From: Alopecurus myosuroides | Taxonomy: Eukaryota > Streptophyta > Magnoliopsida > Poales > Poaceae | NCBI GenBank assembly: GCA_028641055.1 | Contig: CM054062.1 | Coordinates: 24,808,536 to 24,872,535 of the forward strand | DNA length: 64,000 bases | Direction of reading: 5' to 3' | Shown: piece after piece, positions 56,560 to 64,000 of the stretch | How the letters are laid out: each line of letters opens with the position of its first letter | Position numbering within the stretch: position 1 is the first letter of the stretch | Translations under genes and position numbers: made by a program | The notes under the pieces: generated by a model | Database searches by the model: none | Told to the model about the DNA's origin: nothing | The model's input: the letters and a program-made list of their open reading frames with translations, nothing else

Positions 56560-57863
56560 AACCTTGTAGGAGATATACCCGAGAGGCAATCATAGAGTTG
56601 ATGATATATCTATGCATCCATGATTTGTAATAATGTGCCTTGAATAATATCTTTGTATTGATTGGCAAGTACGTGACTTGTTTACGAAACTCTTTACTTA
56701 CATGGTTATTCTAAATATGTCCCTATTCGGAGTTCATGTGAGGACACACTGAATATTAGACTAGCACATGTGTTGGTTGATGGCTATGTTTTGCAAGTCA
56801 TAGACGTGGCAATGTCAAACTAATAATGTGAACTCATGTTGTGAACATGGTGTTGGACTGACCCACCTTAAGACATTACAACAATGTTAATAGTTCTCTC
56901 TACACGATGTTTTTTCTTTGTCCTTAAACCTGAGATTATTGCATGTTCTTGAGATGTGAATCGGCCTACTTTGGGGCTATCAAACGCTACACCGTGACAA
57001 GGTAGTTATAAAAGTAGCTTTCGCGTTTTTCATGAAGAATGTTGTAAGGCATGGTCAGTCAAGATGGGATCTGCCCCTGTCTTCACAAAAGAGATATTTC
57101 TCTAGGGGGCTCGAGTGATCAGATCCAGAAATGCATGGCCATGCTAAATAAGGTTAATAGTTAACCTATTAAGAGATTCTGATTCATAGGATCGAGAAAG
57201 AGTGATCAGCTAGGAGCATGATCAAATATCGTGAGGCAAAAGGAATGGCATAAACATGTGATGGTTCGCCTTATGTGATCTTTATGTACGTTTGGGAGTT
57301 GGCACATTTTGCTAGAAGACGCTACGAACTATTGGCCGAGTAGGCATACTCTGTCATGTCTAAACATGCGTGAACCTATAGGGTGACACACTTAAGGCAG
57401 AAGAAGCAAAATTCGGGTTGGATCCGAAATGGGCTGGAAATGGACTCTTGAGTGGGCTGTTCAGTGGAAACCCATTATGGGGGTGTCTATATAAAGGAGA
57501 GGAGGATATGTGTTTTAGGGTTGCGAGTTCCGCACCACATTCCACCGCAGCCACTGTCTCTCCATGCTTCTGCCGCCCGCACGGATCTAGTAGTCCGACA
57601 AGCGCTGCTTCCACGCCGCACGTGTGGATACCGATAGAGGTGATGCATCTGTAGTACTTGGACGAGCCGCCAAGAGGAGCTGTTCGTGGGAGCGACAGGA
57701 TCTAGAGGATTCGTACGACTACCCTTCCCCGACCCGCTTCACTGAGATCGGCACATCACGTCTAGTGGTAATCTCGTGATCTATATCTTGCAGCGGATCT
57801 TGGTTGACGCAGTAGAAATTTTGATTTGTGCTAGTGTAGCCTACCCCGTTTTCCTACAAACCT
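56560..57863 (+). repeat. Solo copia-type LTR with 5 bp target duplication
   Basis: The LTR is 56565-57858 (1294 bp). It starts TGTAGGAGATATACCC and ends TTCCTACA, giving a perfect 7 bp inverted terminal repeat TGTAGGA/TCCTACA. AACCT at 56560-56564 is repeated at 57859-57863. The start resembles Angela-related copia LTRs. It sits in the non-coding part of the Athila-like element. Confidence 0.93.
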
Positions 57864-58511
57864 TGCTTAACATAAGGCATGATAAAATTTAAACTACTTC
57901 CTCATGAGCTAAAACAGGGACATAAAACGGGTTTGATATTTTGAAGGTTTTAAAGGTAGCACACGAGAAAATTACTTGGAGTGGCGGTGAAATACCACAT
58001 ATATGTAGGTGTGGTTGATAGTTGTGGAAGGTTTTTGGCTCAGATATTTGGATGCACGAGTAGTGATCATACTCAGTACAGGTTTTTGGCTAGCAAAGTC
58101 TTTGTATCATTCATACATTGTTCGGAGATGCAAATAGACATATAACACCATGCAATGATATAAAACATGAAGTATTGCAATTTTCTTCCTTGTCAACATA
58201 ACACGTCAATCATAAGAACATAAACATGAAGGTTTTGCAGGTATAAAAGCTCTATGGGGTAATATATCTGCATGTGAAATCTCTCTTCTTTGTTCTTAAT
58301 CTCTAAATGTTGTTGCTATGACCAGTTCTATGTTTGTCAATACTCAATAAATTTATGCTACTATACTTAACATGAGATCACTACTAAACACAAGACAAGC
58401 ATGCGAGAATAATTGCCATGAATAGAGTATATAGTGAAACTAAGTAAGAAGAAGACTTCGTATCAATATTTCATCATAGGCAAACTCACACCAACGGATA
58501 CAAAGCTTCAC

Positions 58512-59244
58512 TTATAAAGGAGTGAATCCCAACTTGCAAACAACCATACTATATGATAACCTCCCTAACCATGATAAGACACACGACTCTAATAATAAAA
58601 GGGAAGATAGTGATACCAGGGCAACTCCCCCAAGCTTGGAACAAGCCAAGGGAGTGTCTGCTACCCATGGTGATGAAGCTTTACCCTTCCGTGGTCCTTG
58701 GATGGCCTTAATAAGTTTCTCAATCACTGCCTTGAGATGTTCAATTTGAAAACTCTGGTTACGAATCATCTCGGTGTTGTTCTCAACACGGCTCATGAGA
58801 TTTTCCATAGGTGAATCCCAACTCTTGGTTGAGTCTCCCCACTCTTCTTTAACTTCAGGACCAAAACTTCCTCTCCATCCATGCCTAGAACGATCCATAT
58901 TCCAAAAAGAAGGTAATTCTCCCACATGAGTGTTTTCAAGTTGATAATGATGGAGTAATTGTGGAAGGGATTGGTGGTATGAGGATGGGGAACTCTTTCA
59001 GCTAAATTTCGATGAGGGAACTTACCACCTATAGATATCCTCGCCCCTTCTTCTGAGGAAAAGGGTTTGGAGTTACATCAATTCTTGCTATGGTGGCGTA
59101 GGGGTATTGACGTGGATCATCTACTATCTCTTCATCCCCAGAATAAAGCATCTCCTCCAGAGTTTCTTCTTTGTCCTTAGCTGGGTGTTGATCCTTCTCT
59201 CGATTATCATCTCCACCATGAGCAGCTTGAGAGGGAAACATCAT
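58512..59244 (-). pseudogene. Small post-integrase ORFs of the Athila-like element
   Basis: Two minus-strand frames lie here: 59244-59029 (MMFPSQAAHGGDDNREKDQ, acidic, with EEIVDDPRQYPYATIARID) and 58925-58512 (MGELPSFWNMDRSRHGWRG, then a helix RVENNTEMIRNQSFQIEHLK with coiled-coil character). They occupy the place where Athila elements can carry an env-like or extra ORF, but no transmembrane segment or envelope motif is visible. They are probably remnants of one spliced or longer ORF of unknown role. Confidence 0.45.
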
Positions 59245-59579
59245 GACCTAAAACCTTAGGCTTCCTGACGGAAACAGCTCGAAAACAAAACTCGTCGAAA
59301 ACAGAAGCTACGATCCCAGGAAAATCCAGGAGATTATATAGCAAAAAGTTATGGAACGAAAGGAAGGTAAAAAGATTGAAGTGGAGTCAGAGTCAAGCTC
59401 CAGGGCCCATAGGGGCCCACCAGGAGCGGCCAAGAAGGATCTCGTGCCTGGGGCCCACATGGTGGCCTCCGGCCCCAGCTCCGACTCTTTTTCGTGCCCA
59501 AATTTTTCTTATTTTCCAAAAATAGTAAATATAAAATTTCTACGATGTTTCGTGAAGGTTTTCTTACCAAAACTGATAC

Positions 59580-60790
59580 CTACTCCAATTCTGACTCTGA
59601 TCCATTAGGGTATTTGTCTCTAATATGATCTTTTGGAGTGAATACCCGAACAATATCAGCTTCCACATTGTATAGATCAGCAGATAAATAATGCTTGAGT
59701 CTTTGGCCATTCACAACTCGTGGATTGGTGCCTTGGAAATTATTAATATTGATAGCACCAGACCGATAAACTTCTTCCATAACAAATGTTCCCTTCATTT
59801 AGAGAGTAATTTTCCTTTAAAAAATCTGAGACGAGACCTATACAATAATAATTTATCACCTATGTTAAATTCTCTTTTGAGAATCCTTTTATCATGCCAT
59901 CTTTTAACTTTCTCTTAAACAACTTTGCATTTTCATAAGCTTCACTTCTCCATTCATCTAAATAACTCATATCTAACAATCTTTTCTCACTAGCTAATTT
60001 GAAGTCATTAAGTTCTCTAATAGCCCAATAAGCTTTTTGTTCTAGCTCAAGGAGTAAATGACAAGTTTTTCCATAAACCATTTTACAAGGAGACATGCCC
60101 ATGGGATTTTTATAAGCAGTTCTATAAGCTCACAAAGCATCACTAAGTTTCTTAGACCAATTCTTTCTAGATTTGTTAACAGCCTTTTGCAAAATTAATT
60201 TGATATCCCTATTTGATAGTTCTACTTGTCCACTAGTTTGAGGATGATACGGTGAAGCGATTCTATGATTAACATCATATTTAGCAAGGGTTTTCCTAAA
60301 GCACCATGAATGAAATGAGAACCTCCATCAGTCATAAGATATCTAGGCACATCAAACCTAGGGAAAATTATGTCTTTAAGCATTTTCATAGAGGTTTTAT
60401 GATCAACACTTTTAGATGGAATAACTTATACCCATTTAGTAAAGCCATGCGAGGAGGGAAAAGGACCCATAAAGTCAAATCCCCAACAATCAAAAGGTTT
60501 AGTAACTACATAATAGTTCATGGGCATTTCATTACATCTACTAATATTACCAACCCTTTGACATTCATCACAAGTAGAAATAAATTTATTTGCATATTCA
60601 AAGAGAGTGGTCTAGTAAAAACCTGATTGTAAAACCTTGTGTGGGGTTCTTTCACCAGCATGATGCCCTCCATAAGGACTATTATGACATTTCCTTAATA
60701 TTTCTTCTTGCTCATGCTCAGGTATGCATCTTCTTTAAATTCCATCTACACCTTCTTTATATAAATGTGGGTCATCCCAAAAGTAATTTG
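59580..60790 (-). pseudogene. Athila-like integrase and C-terminal tail, broken
   Basis: From about 60760 downward the minus strand reads CIPEHEQEEILRKCHNSPYG then CDECQRVGN, the zinc-binding HHCC domain. Next come FDFMGPFPSS (first catalytic Asp, about 60460) and MTDGGSHF (second Asp, about 60330). The region with the Glu is in another frame. The later frame 60102-59860 (MSPCKMVYGKTCHLLLELE) is the post-core region, and 59798-59580 (MEEVYRSGAININNFQG, PKDHIRDKYP) is the C-terminal tail. Several stops and at least two frameshifts are present. Confidence 0.78.
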
Positions 60791-62691
60791 TTAAGTCATA
60801 AAAGAATTTCTTCTTCTGTTGATAAGTACAGCTTGGAGGAAAAAACTTAGAAACAATAAAGTTAGCATAATCAGCATACCAACGATTTTCACGTGAGTTA
60901 ACCTTAATAGCAGCAAGTTATTCACCAGGAAAACTATCATTAAAAGGAATAGGATCATTAGGAGTGTTTTCCATTCTAGATAAATTAGCAGCAACATGAT
61001 TATCAGCTCCTTTCCTATCAACAATATGCAAATCAAACTCTTGTAACAAGAGTAACCATCTAATAAACCTAGGTTTAGCATCTTTCTTTTCCATAAGATA
61101 TTTAATAGCAACATGATCAATATGAATAGTGACTTTAGAATCAACAATATATTGTCTAAATTTATTTCACAAGCAAAAACAACAGCTAAGAAATCTTTCT
61201 CAGTGGTAGCATAATTTATCTGAGCACTATCTAAGGTCTTACTACCATAATGAATAACATTCAATTTCTTATCTACTCTTTGTCCTAAAACGGCTCCTAC
61301 GGCATAATAACTAGCATCACACATAATTTCAAAAGGCAAATTCCAATCAGGTGGTTGAAAAATAGGAGTAGTTATTAAAGCTTTCTTAAGGACTTCAAAC
61401 GCTTCTTTACGATCATCATCAAAAACAAAAGGAACATATTTTTGAAGAATATTGGTAAGAGTTCTTGAATTAGAGAAAAGTCTTTAATAAATCTCCTATA
61501 GAAATCAGCATGACCAAGAAAACTACTATACCTTTGATGTCCCTTGGATAGGGCATCTTTTCAATTGCATCGACTTTGGCCTTGTCAACTTCAATGCCTC
61601 TTTCAGAAATCTTATGACCAAGAACAATTCCTTCATTAACCATAAATTGGCATTTCTCCCAACTCAAAACAAGATTAGTATCCTCACATCGTTGCAAACC
61701 TTTCTTCATATTATGGAGGAAGTTGTCAAAAGAAGTCTCATAGACAGAGAAGTTGTTCATGAATACCTCCACAATTTCCTCGCAAAAACCATGAAATATA
61801 GCAGACATACAACTTTTAAAAGTAGCAGGTGCATTACATAAACCAAAACTCATGCGTCTATAAGCATGGGTGCCATAGGGAAAAGTGAAAGTGGTTTTCT
61901 CTTGGTCTTGTTTTCTAACATGGATTTGAGAGAAACCAGAATAACCATCCAAATAGAAAACGTGAGTATTTTTAGACAACCTCTCTAACATTTGATCAAT
62001 AAAAGGAAAAAGGTAATGATACTTCTAAGTAGCTTTGTTCAATTTTCGAAAATAATTGCACGTTCTATATCCTACTACAGTTCTTTGAGGAATAAGCTCA
62101 TTTCTATCATTAGCAACAACAGTCATACATCCTTCCTTGGGAACACAATGGACATGACTAACCCATCTACCATCAACAATAGGATAAATGATACCTTCTT
62201 TGAGAAGTTTTAATATTTCTCTTCCCACCACTTCTTTCATCTTTAGATTTAATCGGCGTTGATGATCATCCATAGGCTTGGCATGAGGCTAAAGATTTAT
62301 TGTATGCTGACATACAACAGGACTAGTGCCTTTAATATCATTCAAACTATATCCAATAGCTTTGCGATGCTTCCGGAGTGTTTCCAATAATCGTTCTTCT
62401 TCGTACTCTAAAATGTTAGCATTGACAATAACAGGATATATTTTCTTTTCATCTAAATAATCATATTTAAGTGTGTGAGGAAGAACTTTAAGGTCAAACA
62501 CGAGGTCTCCTTTAGGTGGTAAAGGTGTCCCTAAAGATTCTACATGCAAATTGTGTTTGATAATAGCATGTTGATAGATGAAATATCCTCTAATTTATTT
62601 ATTTCTTGCATATACATGTCATTCTCATGTTCTTCCATGAATTGATGAAAAGGATCATTAGGTGGAATACCTGAAAGAGCATAGTGCCCCA
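60791..62691 (-). pseudogene. Athila-like reverse transcriptase and RNase H, active site lost
   Basis: Minus-strand frames in order: 62549-62289 (PPKGDLVFDLKVLPHTLKY, RKHRKAIGYSL), 62273-62025 (GREILKLLKEGIIYPIVDG), 61991-61470 (YLDGYSGFSQIHV, FGLCNAPATFKSCM) and 61339-60791. They are separated by in-frame stops at 62289 and 62025 and a 1 bp deletion near 61533. The RT catalytic box reads VFMNNFSVY: the two aspartates of the (Y/F)xDD box are both asparagine (about 61766-61760). RNase H begins FEIMCDASYYAVGAVLGQR and ends near EKDFLAVVFA. It is the same unit as the integrase at 59580-60790. Confidence 0.85.
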
Positions 62692-63031
62692 TGTGTGGTT
62701 TTGGTAATTAATGACAATCCTCATGGACTAATATTTTCGTTGATATATTCTTGTAGGTTTGTCCATTGGCATCACTTGAACTTCATGTGTTGGATTCAAG
62801 GTTGGATGCCATCAAGATCATTGCTTGTATTGTATATATTTGATATGATCAAGAAGAAGATTGGTCATGAGAATGTTGAAGAATATTGCAAGCATGCCTT
62901 GAAGAAGTATTATGTGTGGACATTCATATCTACCTTCAAGGCATCATTATTATGAAGAAAAAGGAGAAGTTTCCTCCGTTTCGCGGTAGTACTGCTCTTG
63001 GGGTCGGTACTACTGGAGCCCCGGTAGTACT
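62692..63031. repeat. LTR-like repeat fragment
   Basis: It begins TGTGTGGTTTTGGTAATTAA and ends in GGTAGTAC-rich palindromic sequence. The start resembles Triticeae LTRs known from memory. The abrupt junction at 62691 truncates the Athila-like element. Confidence 0.4.
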
Positions 63032-64000
63032 TGTAAGGTCCCCCCGAACCACGGTTCAAGGACACCTCCGATATGCATACATTCACGATCCCAGATCACA
63101 CCAGTCGTGAACAACATATCAAGTTGGTACATAGATACAATATCCCTTACACGATTACACAAAACACTTACAAAAGGGGCATGGTCACATGACCAAGTCT
63201 AACACAACTGCCACGCAGGTCAAACAAACAACACACATAGCGGAAGACTAACACACACAAATGTAGTAGAGCCCAAGTCACGCCTTAACCTACAGGCTGC
63301 TGACCGCGAGACGATCCTAGTTCGCAAGTCAATTAGCGCAATACTCCTTGTAGATCTCCTCCTGAGATTCCTTCTCGATGTCTGGCAAGTAAATACCAAG
63401 GACGAAACCAATATGAGTACATTTGAATGTACTCAGCAAGACACCCATCATGTAGCTTACCAAAATGCAAGTATGCTTATATAGTGGAATAGGTAGGCTA
63501 TACATAGGGTTCACTATCAATGATATATGTAAGACATATCATAGTTAATTTTGAAAATCTCTGTATGTTCGTTGAAGAAGATACTTCAAAAGAAAATAAT
63601 ATAGTTTTCTTTCTCTTGTAGATATCACATGTACAAGAGGTTTTATAAACACATTTTGTAAAAGAAAGTTTTCTCTTCGCAAAACATCTTGTAAAACAAC
63701 TTTTGGCTTTTCTTCATCAGGACCTCAAAGGTACAAAGTTCCTCCTTTCCAACACTTCACAAGTCACACTTCATTTTGAAAACTCCTTTTTGAAAACATT
63801 GACACAATGCTAGCTACATGGCCATTCAACTATCCATATTCGAGGACGCGGCTATTCCGAATAGTTTTACTCTGGAAAGGTGTACACAATCCACCAGATT
63901 TAGTACATCCGTCGTGAACAACCACAGACTGTAACAACAGTATGTGAACATCAGATAACTGATCCTAACCATCCACTATGATCAAGCTAGAATATGACTA
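63032..64000. repeat. Start of another LTR-like repeat, cut by the window end
   Basis: It begins TGTAAGGTCCCCCC. Its layout (an aaaggggcatg stretch, a gcggaag motif, then a block mentioning tactcagcaag) resembles the first part of the LARD LTR at 31560-31930 in arrangement but not closely in sequence. No protein is recognised. Confidence 0.35.

Larger units (their letters stand above)
54126..62691 (-). mobile_element. Athila-like Ty3/gypsy retrotransposon, 5' truncated
   Basis: Reading on the minus strand: protease-RT linker from 62691, reverse transcriptase, RNase H, integrase and post-integrase end at 59580, then a 4 kb post-integrase region with small ORFs, PPT (55606-55596) and 3' LTR (55595 to about 54126). 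A 1294 bp solo copia LTR (56565-57858) interrupts the post-integrase region. The 5' LTR, gag and protease are missing because another repeat begins at 62692. The long region after integrase and the PPT AAGCTTGGGGGAGC point to the Athila lineage, related to WHAM/Sabrina of Triticeae. Confidence 0.8.

Overview
This is a plant nuclear window, almost certainly from a Triticeae grass (wheat, barley, rye or Aegilops). The evidence is the dense nesting of LTR retrotransposons, LTR types I recognise from Triticeae genomes (Sabrina/WHAM-like Athila gypsy, Angela/BARE-like copia), a Stowaway MITE with the CTCCCTCCG terminus, and a single GC-rich grass-type host gene. Family names are from memory and were not searched.

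Layout. 1-2860: internal region and truncated LTR of a minus-strand Athila-like gypsy element inserted in the pol region of a copia element. 2861-8200: that copia element (minus strand: LTR, primer site, gag, zinc knuckle, protease), itself split by a clean solo LTR (4303-5924, target duplication GGGCA). 8200-9470: fragments of a gypsy LTR and another copia LTR. 9559-13191: 3' LTR, polypurine tract and antisense-type ORF of a minus-strand gypsy element. 13192-19417: a Sabrina-like non-autonomous gypsy element arranged LTR-internal-LTR-internal, with a decayed ORF. 19652-44741: a plus-strand Tat-lineage gypsy element with 0.87 kb LTRs, a broken gag-pol with two RNase H domains, and on the opposite strand a multi-exon gene of unknown function. 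One exon of that gene is split by a 10,211 bp element (31323-41533) made of two 4.6 kb, nearly identical LTRs around a 995 bp core: a young LARD-like non-autonomous retrotransposon (target duplication GGTTT).

44742-49526: a second primer site after the 3' LTR, unassigned sequence, an Angela-like solo LTR and a NAM-associated-domain pseudogene. 49527-50672 (minus): the only convincing intact host gene, a single-exon 381-residue protein of the plant syringolide-induced 14-1-1-like type, with a Stowaway MITE about 380 bp upstream. 51214-54125: unassigned and AT-rich sequence. 54126-62691: a minus-strand Athila-like gypsy element (3' LTR, PPT, post-integrase region, integrase, RNase H, RT) with a solo copia LTR inside it and a destroyed RT active site. 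62692-64000: fragments of two further LTR-like repeats.

Apart from the 49.5-50.7 kb gene, the protein-coding content belongs to mobile elements and is nearly all broken. The most notable system is the Tat element with its spliced antisense gene and the very recent LARD insertion in it. Two nests allow relative dating: the LARD LTRs differ by one substitution and one 2 bp indel that I could find, against about 25 differences in 0.87 kb for the host Tat LTRs.
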